From QZKY01 sp963666295 (GTDB lineage Bacteria; Pseudomonadota; Gammaproteobacteria; Burkholderiales; Burkholderiaceae_D): a stretch of 64,000 nucleotides of DNA. This document shows, piece after piece, positions 15,718-24,768 of this stretch (the first letter of the stretch is position 1; each line of letters opens with the position of its first letter). The position numbers and the translations under genes are program-made. The notes beneath the pieces are model-generated. The model was not told the DNA's origin, ran no database searches, and saw nothing but the letters and a program-made list of their open reading frames with translations. Where the stretch lies: assembly GCA_963666295.1 (NCBI GenBank), contig OY762707.1, positions 1 to 64,000 of the forward strand. Reading direction: 5' to 3'.

Positions 15718-16314
15718 TCAAGCAATCGTGCCCCCCAGCGTGCCTTCATCACCTTTTTCATCGATGAGCGAACGCTCCGCATATAGCTCATCAAACCGGG
15801 CTTCCATTGAAGCTGAAATACCCCTCAGACCGACAACGACGTTTTTTGCCCACTCAACATAGTTTCTGCGCCGCTCACGCGACCAGAGTTTCGAATGAAC
15901 GTGCAAAACATCATCGACATTGCAGATCAGGTCGGCCAGTTTCACCAGCTTGGCCTGATGAGAAAGGGTTGGCGCGTGTTTTACCTGAAGCTGCTTGCGA
16001 ACATCCTTTGGCAAGGACATGTCATCCGTGACTTCTTGCACAATCGACGTCACTTCAGAACCAAAATTCTGACGCAATTCTTCAATTGTTGTTTCCGTGT
16101 CTTCGACGGTGTCATGCAAGATGGCAGCAACAAGCGTTATGACATCTGCTATGTTGCCAATGCTCGTCAAGGTATAAACCAACTGAATGGGATGATTGAT
16201 AAAGGGGGAAGCATGCACATCCTTCCTCCTTTGGTGACGGTGCTTTTCCGCAGCAAAGGCATAAGCCTTCGTCAGAAAACGGATGTCATCCAGTTCGGAA
16301 AAATGTGCCTTCAT
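15718..16314 (-). CDS. HD-domain protein, RelA/SpoT-type small alarmone hydrolase
   Basis: A 198-residue single HD-domain protein. The motifs fit the hydrolase half of SpoT and the MESH1-like enzymes: KHRHQRRK, FINHPIQ, AAILHDTVEDTETT (the HD pair plus downstream ED) and LVKLADLICNV. Such enzymes remove the 3' pyrophosphate of (p)ppGpp using manganese. No synthetase, TGS or ACT domain is present, so this is a stand-alone hydrolase. Whether its substrate is (p)ppGpp or another nucleotide is inferred from family only. Confidence 0.8.
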   Translation of the reverse strand: MKAHFSELDDIRFLTKAYAFAAEKHRHQRRKDVHASPFINHPIQLVYTLTSIGNIADVITLVAAILHDTVEDTETTIEELRQNFGSEVTSIVQEVTDDMSLPKDVRKQLQVKHAPTLSHQAKLVKLADLICNVDDVLHVHSKLWSRERRRNYVEWAKNVVVGLRGISASMEARFDELYAERSLIDEKGDEGTLGGTIA

Positions 16315-16466
16315 GATTTCTGCAATGTAGTGGACTATGAGTTCTATATTATGCAGGCATTAGCGCTTGGCTGCTCAGTATCCGTTTGTCACTTGATAAT
16401 GAATAAACACCGATGACTTTTAGCGCCACTCGGGCTTGTATGCAAAAAATACAAGCTCAAAAAAGG

Positions 16467-17672
16467 TCATTCGTGGCGAAGCGCGTCAATTGGATTGAGC
16501 TTGGCTGCCCGGCGGGCAGGGAAGTAGCCAAAAACAACGCCGATAGCCGCTGAGAAAAGGAAGGATATGAGATTGATTTGCAGGTTAAACAAATAAGGTA
16601 ACTGCATGAGGTTGCACAGGGTAATGGACGCGATCGTCGCCATAACTATGCCAACGAGGCCACCAAAGGAAGAGAGCACCATGGCTTCAATCAGAAATTG
16701 CAGCAACACATCACGTTCCAATGCCCCGATGGCGAGACGAATGCCAATTTCTCGTGTCCGTTCCGTAACGCTCACGAGCATGATATTCATGATCCCAATT
16801 CCGCCAACCAGCAGGCTGACGGCAGCAACCGAGCCTAACAGCGCCGTCATGACGCGCAAAGTGCCAGAAAGTGTCTCAGCAATCTGTTTGGTATCAAGTA
16901 CATTAAAATCATCGTCTTCACGCGGGTTGATCTTGCGTCGCTCGCGCATCAACTTTTCAAGCTGGCTTTTGATGAGATCTGTTGAAACGCCATCTTGTGC
17001 TGACAACATGATCATTGTGATGTCCTGCGAGCCTGACAGGCGACGTTGCACCGTACGCAGCGGCATCACGATAATGTCATCCTGATCGGTGCCCATCGTG
17101 GTTTGCCCTTTGGGCGCAAGCAGACCAATGACCTGGCAGGAAAAATCCTTGACGCGCAAATTGCTTCCCACAGGATCTTGAATGCCGTAAAGCTCGGTCT
17201 TGATGCGATCACCGATTACGCATGCTGCCTTGCCGACCCGCACTTCAATTTCCGAAAAAACGCGCCCGGAGGCAATCGTCCAGTTGCTGGTTGTAAAGTA
17301 CTCATTTGTTGTACCCGTCACCTTCGTGTTCCAGTTTTTTGCGCTTGCAACGGCGGTAACGGGGAAGGTAACCGTTGGCGCAACCGCTGCCAATCCAGTA
17401 ATTTGATTTCTAATCGCTTCCAGGTCCGCCTTCTTGAAGGCAGCTGCAGAAGATTTAATCCCCATCCCCATGCGCTGACCAGAGCGCAGCATCAGCAAAT
17501 TGGTTCCCAGGCTGGAGATTTGCTGTGATACCGACTGCGTAGCACCGTTGCCAAGCGTGACCATCGTAATGACGGCCGAAACACCAATCACAATGCCAAG
17601 AATTGTGAGAAATGAGCGCAGGAGATTGCGGCGAATTTCACGTAGTGCAAGCAGGAAAGTGTTCCACAGCAT
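16467..17672 (-). CDS. MacB-type ABC transporter permease (FtsX-like)
   Basis: A 401-residue inner-membrane subunit with one N-terminal helix (LRSFLTILGIVIGVSAVITM), a large periplasmic MacB-PCD domain (about residues 45-240), then three helices, the first containing VAAVSLLVGGIGIMNIMLVS and followed by TERTREIGIRLAIGA, the FtsX signature. It powers substrate export together with the ATPase encoded just upstream. In E. coli MacB the ATPase and permease are one polypeptide; here they are two genes meeting at base 17672. It is the last gene of a four-gene efflux operon. Confidence 0.9.
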   Translation of the reverse strand: MLWNTFLLALREIRRNLLRSFLTILGIVIGVSAVITMVTLGNGATQSVSQQISSLGTNLLMLRSGQRMGMGIKSSAAAFKKADLEAIRNQITGLAAVAPTVTFPVTAVASAKNWNTKVTGTTNEYFTTSNWTIASGRVFSEIEVRVGKAACVIGDRIKTELYGIQDPVGSNLRVKDFSCQVIGLLAPKGQTTMGTDQDDIIVMPLRTVQRRLSGSQDITMIMLSAQDGVSTDLIKSQLEKLMRERRKINPREDDDFNVLDTKQIAETLSGTLRVMTALLGSVAAVSLLVGGIGIMNIMLVSVTERTREIGIRLAIGALERDVLLQFLIEAMVLSSFGGLVGIVMATIASITLCNLMQLPYLFNLQINLISFLFSAAIGVVFGYFPARRAAKLNPIDALRHE

Positions 17673-18400
17673 TAGCGCTCTCCACCCTGTTTTCTTGCCG
17701 CACTTACTTCGTCAGAACTGACTTTGCCATCGACAAAAGTTACAACACGTTTCGCATAAGCCGCCATATCCGGTTCATGCGTCACCATCAACACGGTGAT
17801 GCCACGTTCTTCATTCAGGCTGGATAGCAGTTCCATGATTTCATGGCTGCGCGTCGTATCCAGATTGCCGGTCGGTTCATCAGCCAGCAAAATGGCGGGT
17901 TGCGTCACGATGGCACGTGCAATAGCAACGCGTTGCTGTTGCCCGCCAGACAGTTCGGCAGGGGTGTGCGTTTCCCAGCCATTCAGGCCAACCTGCTCAA
18001 GCGCTTTTCTGGCAAGAAGCTGCCGTTTCGCGGCATTCTCCCCACGATAAAGCAGGGGCAACTCCACATTTTCCAGCGCGGAAGTGCGCCCCAACAGGTT
18101 GTAGCCCTGAAACACAAAGCCCAGATAGTGCCTCCGCAACCTGGTGCGTTGCGCACGATCAAGCTGTTCGACCAGCACATCTCGAAAGCGATAGGAGCCT
18201 GTCGTAAGTGTGTCCAGACAACCGAGAATATTCATGACCGTCGATTTTCCAGAACCGCTTGGACCCATCACGGCCAGAAACTCGCCCTCATTAATGGAGA
18301 GATCAACCCCATTGAGTGCCTGAAACGCCGTTTGACCTGTACCGTAAACCTTGGTGACGTCAGACAGTTTGATCAATGAATTTTCACCATTTCGCATCAT
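17672..18400 (-). CDS. MacB-type ABC transporter ATP-binding protein
   Basis: A 242-residue ATPase of the LolD/MacB group. Walker A is GPSGSGKST, the signature is LSGGQQQRVAIARAI, and Walker B plus catalytic Glu is ILLADEPTGNLD. It ends with the H-loop in VLMVTHEPDMA. It overlaps the adaptor gene upstream (18397) and abuts the permease downstream, which indicates tight translational coupling. Confidence 0.92.
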   Translation of the reverse strand: MMRNGENSLIKLSDVTKVYGTGQTAFQALNGVDLSINEGEFLAVMGPSGSGKSTVMNILGCLDTLTTGSYRFRDVLVEQLDRAQRTRLRRHYLGFVFQGYNLLGRTSALENVELPLLYRGENAAKRQLLARKALEQVGLNGWETHTPAELSGGQQQRVAIARAIVTQPAILLADEPTGNLDTTRSHEIMELLSSLNEERGITVLMVTHEPDMAAYAKRVVTFVDGKVSSDEVSAARKQGGER

Positions 18401-19737
18401 TTCTTGCCACCAGTGCTACCGACGATGACCTTCATGCCTTCCTTCAGTTCGCCCTTGACGATTTCCGTAAAACGACCATCCGTTGCACCAATCGTGACCT
18501 GAATTGCTTCTGGGGCACCCTTATTCAGAATCCAGATGTTTTGAACATTCCCTTGTGCCAGATTCTTTATCGCCTGCTTGTTTTTTTTGGGTTGGGAACG
18601 GCGTGGCAAGATACTGCTCAACACGCTCGGCTTGCTTGCTTTCTGACCATTGCCAGGCTCAAAACGCAAAGCCGCATTGGGTGCAAGCAGCACATTTTCC
18701 CTGGTCAGCGTCGTAATTTCTGCCGTCGCCGTCATGCCGGGGCGCAATGTCAGGTCGTCGTTGTTGACACTTAGGATGGTGAGGTAAGAAACCACCCCTT
18801 CTTTAGTTTGAGCACCAAATCCGACACGCGTGATCTTTGCAGGGTACTGGCGGTTCGGGTACGCATCCACATTAAAGCTGGCATCCTGCATTTCCTTAAC
18901 TTGTCCGACATCCGCCTCATCAACGGCAACCTGCAACTCCATGTTTGACAGACTTTCAGCCAGCGTAAACAGCACGGGAGCTTGCAATGAGGCAGCAACA
19001 GTCTGCCCCGGCTCCACCTGGCGCAACAACACGACTCCATTTATCGGTGAACGTATGATCGCCTTGGACAGATTGGTACGATCCGAGCGCAACTGTGCCA
19101 AGGCCTGACTGACACTGGCATATGCACTGGCTTCGTTTGCTTTTGCGCGCGCCAAATCGGCTTCTGCTGTTGCCATCTCTGTTTTGGATGGCACCTGTCC
19201 GCCGGACAGCTTCCGGACTTCGAGAAAACGATTCAATTTTGCCTGCGATTCTTTGCTGGTTGCAATTGCTTGCTGTACCTTTGCCCTCGCTGCCGCTAGC
19301 GCTGCCGAACTGTTTTGCACTTGATCTTTCAGCTTGGCCGTATCAAGCCTGGCTAGAATCTGCCCTTTTTTCACCAGGTCATTGTCATCCACATAGACGG
19401 TTTCTACCGTGCCTGAAAGTTCACTGCCAATATCCACCTGATTGGTCGGCTGAAGATTGCCGGTGGCGGAAACTTTCACAACCAGCTGACCGCGCGATAT
19501 AGCCGCTTCCTGATATGTCACGCTCCCGGATTCACCGCCAGAACGCAAAAAAAGCCATAAAACCAGAGCCACAATGACCACACTACCCACAACAAGCAAA
19601 GATTTGGGGCGCTTGAACCAGGAAAACGTGGAACCGTCCGAACTTCCCGCACCTAAAACGCTTGCCACTGTCGCTGAAGAGGTGTCTTGTGATTCTGTCA
19701 TGTCATCCATCCTGTCTGGCGTAATTTTTTTGCTCAA
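18397..19737 (-). CDS. MacA-like periplasmic adaptor protein (membrane fusion protein)
   Basis: A 446-residue HlyD/MacA-family adaptor that links the inner-membrane transporter to the outer-membrane channel. It has one N-terminal membrane helix (SLLVVGSVVIVALVLWLFL), the biotinyl-lipoyl-like half motifs (VDIGSELSGTVETVYVDDND and SPINGVVLLRQVEPGQTV), a helical hairpin between them, and a beta-barrel domain. It overlaps the channel gene by four bases (19734-19737). Confidence 0.9.
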   Translation of the reverse strand: MSKKITPDRMDDMTESQDTSSATVASVLGAGSSDGSTFSWFKRPKSLLVVGSVVIVALVLWLFLRSGGESGSVTYQEAAISRGQLVVKVSATGNLQPTNQVDIGSELSGTVETVYVDDNDLVKKGQILARLDTAKLKDQVQNSSAALAAARAKVQQAIATSKESQAKLNRFLEVRKLSGGQVPSKTEMATAEADLARAKANEASAYASVSQALAQLRSDRTNLSKAIIRSPINGVVLLRQVEPGQTVAASLQAPVLFTLAESLSNMELQVAVDEADVGQVKEMQDASFNVDAYPNRQYPAKITRVGFGAQTKEGVVSYLTILSVNNDDLTLRPGMTATAEITTLTRENVLLAPNAALRFEPGNGQKASKPSVLSSILPRRSQPKKNKQAIKNLAQGNVQNIWILNKGAPEAIQVTIGATDGRFTEIVKGELKEGMKVIVGSTGGKK

Positions 19738-21152
19738 GTATCGGCATTCCAGCCACCACCAAGCGCCTTGTATAGTGCAATTAAGGCAATAATTTCGTCA
19801 TTTTGTGCATTGGCGAGACTATCTTCAACGGAAAGCTGGTTTCGCTCAGTTGTGAGTACCGTCTGAAAATCAACCAGTCCCGCATCGTACTGATTATGTG
19901 CCAACAGCGCGGCGTTACGTGCCGAGTTAGCTGCAATTTCGAGAGATGCCATGCGTTTGCGACTGTTTTTCAGTGAAACAAGTGCATTTTCAACTTCCTC
20001 AAGCGCCGTGAGCACAGTCTTGCGATAATTGACTAATGCCTGCTCCTGAACGGCCGATTGAATCTGGACCTGTTTGCGTAGTTTTCCGGAATTGAAAATG
20101 GGTGCGGTCAAACCTGCCAGCAAGGAATCGCTTTTCACACCGTTTTCTATCAGATTGGCCAGTGTCTGAGAGGTCCACGCAAGCGAGCCGGAAAAATTCA
20201 GCCTGGGATAAAGCGCTGCTTCAGCTTCGCCTATGCGCGCCGTTTCTGCCGCCAATTGGCGCTCTGCTGCACGAATATCTGGCCGCTGACGCAAAATGCT
20301 GGCAGGAATCCCCACATCGATGGTTTTTGGGGCATTAAGTGCGGATGAGGTACCGGAAAGCGTTTCTTGTAATGCGCCTGGCTGCTCTCCCAACAATACG
20401 GAAAGACGGTGTGCCGCTTCAGTCAAGGACGTTTGCAGCAGCGGAATTTGCGCGTGTGTTTGCTCGCGACTGGTCCGCGCCTGTTCAACTTCCAGTGAGC
20501 TGCTTAGCCCGGCTTGCGCCTCCCATGTCGTAATCTGCAAGGTGTTTGTTTGGCTTGCAAGATTCTTCTGTGCAATTGCAATACGGCTTTGTGCGTTGCG
20601 ATAATTGGCGTAATTGCGGGCCACTTCGGCAGCCAGTGTTACTTGCACATCATTCAAGTCAGCTTGCGATGCTTGCAGGCTTGCTGCTGTCGCTTCAACA
20701 GCACGCCTTGTTCCGCCAAAAATATCGATCTCCCAACTGACATCAAAACCGGCGCTGAATTGTTTTTGGTGCGCATTCGACGCCGACCCGGACTTGCTTC
20801 TGCTGGCGCTACCTGCCGCAGAAAGGGAAGGGTACAAATTCGCTTCGCTCACACCCATGCGCGCCCGGGACTCACGCAATTTTGCTTCGGCGCTTTTTAT
20901 GTCTGGGCTTGCCGTTAACGCACGTGTAACGAGTTCCGATAAAGTGGGGTCGCCAAGCTGCCGCCACCATATTGGTAGCGTTGCGGGTTGCGCTGATTTG
21001 AATATTTGCGGCTGGCTCTGGCTTTCTTGCCACGTCTTGGGCGTTGGCGTCTCTGGCTGGCTGTAATCAGGCCCAACCGTCGCACAACCACCCAGTAAGG
21101 AAAGCAATGCACCAATGCAAAAGTATTTTCTGAGTGTTGTTTTCATACTCAT
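19734..21152 (-). CDS. Outer-membrane efflux lipoprotein (NodT/OprM type)
   Basis: A TolC-fold channel subunit. The N-terminus is a lipoprotein signal with lipobox LLGGC, followed by ATVGPDYSQPETP, typical of NodT/OprM proteins. Two outer-membrane-factor repeats follow, each with long helices and a short beta hairpin. With the MacA/MacB-like genes downstream it makes a complete tripartite exporter; substrates (macrolide, lipopeptide or siderophore) cannot be told from sequence. It is the first gene of the operon. Starts at 21170, 21152 and 21146 are all possible; 21152 is chosen because AAAGG lies ten bases upstream. Confidence 0.88.
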   Translation of the reverse strand: MSMKTTLRKYFCIGALLSLLGGCATVGPDYSQPETPTPKTWQESQSQPQIFKSAQPATLPIWWRQLGDPTLSELVTRALTASPDIKSAEAKLRESRARMGVSEANLYPSLSAAGSASRSKSGSASNAHQKQFSAGFDVSWEIDIFGGTRRAVEATAASLQASQADLNDVQVTLAAEVARNYANYRNAQSRIAIAQKNLASQTNTLQITTWEAQAGLSSSLEVEQARTSREQTHAQIPLLQTSLTEAAHRLSVLLGEQPGALQETLSGTSSALNAPKTIDVGIPASILRQRPDIRAAERQLAAETARIGEAEAALYPRLNFSGSLAWTSQTLANLIENGVKSDSLLAGLTAPIFNSGKLRKQVQIQSAVQEQALVNYRKTVLTALEEVENALVSLKNSRKRMASLEIAANSARNAALLAHNQYDAGLVDFQTVLTTERNQLSVEDSLANAQNDEIIALIALYKALGGGWNADT

Positions 21153-21291
21153 CAGCCAGCAACCTTTCACTGATCAATTACATACGCATTTTTTATTGCG
21201 TCTATTGTGCTCCAATGGCACCTGTCGCTTAATGATTTATATTAACCATTAAACTTTGTGGCTGCGTGCATCTAAACAATTTGTTACGTAT

Positions 21292-21327
21292 AAAAAAGAA
21301 AACAGCTCCGGATTCGGAGCTGTTTTA
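21292..21327 (-). terminator. Terminator of the small membrane-protein gene
   Basis: Read on the minus strand, AAAACAGCTCCG pairs with CGGAGCTGTTTT around a 4-base loop and is followed by CTTTTTT. Confidence 0.85.
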
Positions 21328-21366
21328 AATTGTTTTGTTCAAGCACCGCCAGCTTGTCAAAAGGGG

Positions 21367-21564
21367 CTACCACCAGTAAAAGTTGCCCGCGTGGTAACCG
21401 TCAGAAGGGTCGTTGGCCATGTCCGGGTGTGCCAGATTTTCTTTCGCAAGCTGAACTCTCTCTTTTTCGAGTTCTTCCATCTTTCTGATTAGCTTGCTCA
21501 TGAGCATGGGCCCGAACAATACGAGCCAGATTAAAAAGAGAACAATGCCTAAGGTAAATAACAT
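21367..21564 (-). CDS. Small single-span membrane protein (65 aa)
   Basis: I do not recognise a named family. The protein has an N-terminal hydrophobic helix (LFTLGIVLFLIWLVLFGPML), a basic/acidic helical middle (about residues 24-45) and a C-terminus ending in GNFYWW. A strong ribosome site (GGAGG, five to six bases before the ATG at 21564) and a good terminator downstream make it a convincing monocistronic gene. It is probably anchored in the inner membrane with the charged part in the cytoplasm. Confidence 0.72.
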   Translation of the reverse strand: MLFTLGIVLFLIWLVLFGPMLMSKLIRKMEELEKERVQLAKENLAHPDMANDPSDGYHAGNFYWW

Positions 21565-21753
21565 AACGCCTCCGCAGCCTTTCCACTATCTATACAAATT
21601 GCGAAAAATTAAAATCATTTTAACAGTACTCATCTACGCTTGCTTATCGTAAGTCGGATTTTACGCTACTCATTAAGATTACGGATATGATTAACGGAAA
21701 TGAAGGTGCGCGTTTCGATTAAAATCAATTGAGCGAAATCACAAGGAGAAAGG

Positions 21754-24231
21754 GTGGCGGATTTTTCATATACAGCACACGTCGTTACCACCACTACTTT
21801 GCTGTTGTTGATCGCTGCTGGTACGCTTTCATTCACAAAACGGTTCAAACTGCCGTTTACGGTCACGCTGGTTCTCGTTGGTATGCTCCTGACGGCGTTG
21901 GCGCAAACCATTCCAGGCTATTTTGGCGCGCTGGAAAAAGTCAAAATCTCTCACGACCTGATTATCTTCATATTTTTGCCAACGCTGGTTTTTGAGTCCA
22001 CATTCAACATGGATGTGCATTACTTGCGCAAAAACCTGGGAGCGGCGCTAACGCTAGCCGTGCCAGGCCTGCTGCTGTCGACGGCAATTATTGGCGGCAT
22101 CGTCGCACTGCTTACAGACCTGCCTCTTGATGCTGCACTGGTGCTTGGTGCCATCCTCAGTGCAACCGATCCAGTCGCCGTTATTGCACTGTTTAAGCAA
22201 CTGGGAGCACCTAAAAGGTTGACCATCCTTATGGAAGGTGAAAGCCTCTTAAATGATGCCACCGCCATCGTTCTGACAAAAATTCTGCTTGGCGTGTTGG
22301 TAGCTGGCAGTTTTTCTGGTGCGACCTTGGGGCAGGGGGTTCTTGATTTTGTTGTTCTATTTCTGGGCGGTGCCCTTGCAGGAATCGTTTTTGGCTGGAT
22401 CGCCAGTATTTTGCTGGGAATGGTTGAATCAGATGCGCTGATCGAAATCAGTCTGACCACCGCTGCAGCCTATCTTTCTTTCTTGCTTGCCGAAGAAGTG
22501 CTTCATGTAAGTGGCATCATGGCCACCGTAGGCACTGGTTTGATGATTGGTGGTTGGGGAAGAATCAAAATTTCTCCGCCTGTGCGCGAGTATCTGGAGC
22601 ACTTCTGGGAATACATGGCTTTTCTGGCCAATGCCTTCATTTTCCTTCTGGTAGGTATGAAAGTATCGTTGCCAGCCATCTGGCAGTCTTTAGATATACT
22701 GGCAATCGTCATCGTTGCCATGTTGCTGGCAAGAGCCGCCGCCGTTTACGGCCTCGTTCCTCTTCTTAACCGCCTTCCTGGTGCCGACCCAATCAGTTTT
22801 AGATATCAGACCGTCATGCTGTGGGGCGGTTTGAGAGGCGCCATTGCACTGGCGATCGTTCTCAGCCTTGAAAATTTCGCACACACGCCACTGTTTACGG
22901 CAATTGTCATTGGCGTCGTGCTCTTCACATTGCTTGTACAAGGTTTTTCCATGAATTGGCTCATGCGAAAACTCTGCCTTGATCAACCGCCACTTATGGA
23001 TGTAATCGCAACCAAGGAATACCACTTGAGCGCGCAAAGGAAAGCGCTTGAGTTAATTCCGCAATTGCAGCACGGAAAACAGTTTTCCGAATCCATTATT
23101 AAAAATATTCAGCACGAAATCAGTGAAAATCTGGAAGAGGCCGAGCAGGAAATTACGGCCTTGCGCAAGGAGAGAATTGACCACGATAGCGAGCAGGCGT
23201 TGCTCTTCCTGCGCACTTTTGCCGAAGAACACGCGTGTTATGCAGAACTTTTTACGCTTGGCCACATCAATGAGCAGTCCTATCGCCAGCTTTTGCTCAC
23301 CTTGAGTACGCAGACGGAAGCACTGCGTCAAAAAGGTAAATACATCACCATACAAACACACAAATGGCGCCGCAAACTGGAACCCTATATTCACAATTTT
23401 CTTCAGCGCAACAAGCGACTTGCCATTTTAAGTGCGCGCTGGCATTTAAGGCGTCTCACTATCAATTATGAAAATGACTGGGCGCATTATCGTGGGGCAT
23501 CTCAAGTCCTGGAGCACCTTCAGGAACTGGGTACGATGGAATCTGCATCGCCTATTGTCATTCGAGAGGTGGAAATACACTATCAGGAGTGGCAGAGACG
23601 TGCACGCAGACAACTCGATGCCATGGCGCAACAACACCCGGAATTTGTCTCGCTAATGCAGGAACGGCTTGCGAGAAGAATGATTTTGATTGCTGCGATC
23701 AATAAAGCAGGAAACTACGCCGAGCGCGGCATCTTGCCGCAAGCGATGGCAGAACACATTCAGGATAACTTGAGACTCCAGATCAAGGCACTGCGCGGAC
23801 TCGCTGTAAATCAGATGCAAATAGGCCCCATTGAATTGCTGCGCAAGGTTCCCCTGTTTCAAAACTTGCCCGAGGCGGCGCTTGAGCATATCGCGCTGAA
23901 TTTGCATACACGTACCTATGCGCCGCGGGAAATTGTGGTTGAGCAAGATACAACGGGTGATCGTCTCTACCTGATTGCGCACGGCGTATTGCGCCTTTCT
24001 CAGGAGCGCGGGCTGGAAACGGTTGACATCGCCACACTGATGGCCGGTGATCATTACGGCGAAGAGTCACTTCTGGAAAAAGTAAGCAATACCGCCAGCA
24101 TCATTAGCGTGACACCAAGCATGGTCTATGTACTCAGGCGCAATGCACTGGAAAACTGCATGAAAGCGCACTCTGAAATCCATCTGGGTGTCTGTGAACT
24201 GGATGAAAATTCGCCAGACAAACAGGCATAA
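21754..24231 (+). CDS. CPA1-type Na+/H+ antiporter with cyclic-nucleotide-binding-like domain
   Basis: The first ~400 residues hold about twelve membrane helices with the NhaP/CPA1 signatures LPTLVFESTFNMD, ILSATDPVAVIALF (ion-site Asp) and MEGESLLNDATAIVL. A long soluble region follows, ending in a cyclic-nucleotide-binding-like domain (about residues 690-815: FQNLPEAALEHIALNL, DRLYLIAHGVLRLS, DHYGEESLL). Such a domain could gate transport by cAMP/cGMP binding; the critical Arg of the classical phosphate-binding cassette is not obvious, so ligand binding is uncertain. It starts with GTG at 21754 after AAGGAG. At 825 residues it is longer than plain NhaP proteins. Confidence 0.88.
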   Translation: MADFSYTAHVVTTTTLLLLIAAGTLSFTKRFKLPFTVTLVLVGMLLTALAQTIPGYFGALEKVKISHDLIIFIFLPTLVFESTFNMDVHYLRKNLGAALTLAVPGLLLSTAIIGGIVALLTDLPLDAALVLGAILSATDPVAVIALFKQLGAPKRLTILMEGESLLNDATAIVLTKILLGVLVAGSFSGATLGQGVLDFVVLFLGGALAGIVFGWIASILLGMVESDALIEISLTTAAAYLSFLLAEEVLHVSGIMATVGTGLMIGGWGRIKISPPVREYLEHFWEYMAFLANAFIFLLVGMKVSLPAIWQSLDILAIVIVAMLLARAAAVYGLVPLLNRLPGADPISFRYQTVMLWGGLRGAIALAIVLSLENFAHTPLFTAIVIGVVLFTLLVQGFSMNWLMRKLCLDQPPLMDVIATKEYHLSAQRKALELIPQLQHGKQFSESIIKNIQHEISENLEEAEQEITALRKERIDHDSEQALLFLRTFAEEHACYAELFTLGHINEQSYRQLLLTLSTQTEALRQKGKYITIQTHKWRRKLEPYIHNFLQRNKRLAILSARWHLRRLTINYENDWAHYRGASQVLEHLQELGTMESASPIVIREVEIHYQEWQRRARRQLDAMAQQHPEFVSLMQERLARRMILIAAINKAGNYAERGILPQAMAEHIQDNLRLQIKALRGLAVNQMQIGPIELLRKVPLFQNLPEAALEHIALNLHTRTYAPREIVVEQDTTGDRLYLIAHGVLRLSQERGLETVDIATLMAGDHYGEESLLEKVSNTASIISVTPSMVYVLRRNALENCMKAHSEIHLGVCELDENSPDKQA

Positions 24232-24236
24232 GCCAA

Positions 24237-24704
24237 CTACGGCCAGCGCGTGCTGCGCAACCCTCTGGAAGCCAGTGACGTGCCGTCGTATGTCCAGACG
24301 GGAAGGGTGCCATCTTCCGTGCGCGCCGCCACCATTACGCGCTGATATTCGCTAAACCTTCCGGGACGGAAGCCTTCCAGCTTTTCTATGGGCGGAAGGT
24401 CGCGCAGTGGCTCGTCAAAAGTCATGACTTCGCCCTCGATCAGATCCCAGTCGCCGCCTGGATGCTTAAATTCAGGTTGTTGGTGCCGTTCCAGCGCTTT
24501 CGCATCATTCCGAATGTTATCGGTGCCGTATGCGAGAATCCGGCTTTCTGGAACGATGAGCGCCGGATAACCGGCAGCAAGCCGATAAAGCCTGCCCCAA
24601 ACAGCAGCTGGTTGAATGTCCTTGGCATGAGCGCAATAGCGCTGATGGTATCGGTAGCCACGTTTTAAGGTGCCGTAGACAAAAATGCGTATTGCGGGTG
24701 TCAT
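24237..24704 (-). CDS. Gamma-glutamylcyclotransferase (AIG2)-like protein
   Basis: A 155-residue protein with the hallmark YGTLKRGYRYH near the N-terminus, and FSEYQRVMV plus VWTYDG later, matching the GGCT/AIG2-like fold. The family includes gamma-glutamylcyclotransferases and gamma-glutamylamine cyclotransferases. The catalytic Glu equivalent may lie in IEKLEGF. It converges with the antiporter gene, five bases apart. Confidence 0.8.
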   Translation of the reverse strand: MTPAIRIFVYGTLKRGYRYHQRYCAHAKDIQPAAVWGRLYRLAAGYPALIVPESRILAYGTDNIRNDAKALERHQQPEFKHPGGDWDLIEGEVMTFDEPLRDLPPIEKLEGFRPGRFSEYQRVMVAARTEDGTLPVWTYDGTSLASRGLRSTRWP

Positions 24705-24768
24705 GCGCGCTTCAAGTAACTTAATGACCGAATGTTGTATGAGCGTGTAGTTTCAGGCTACCCCCAGC

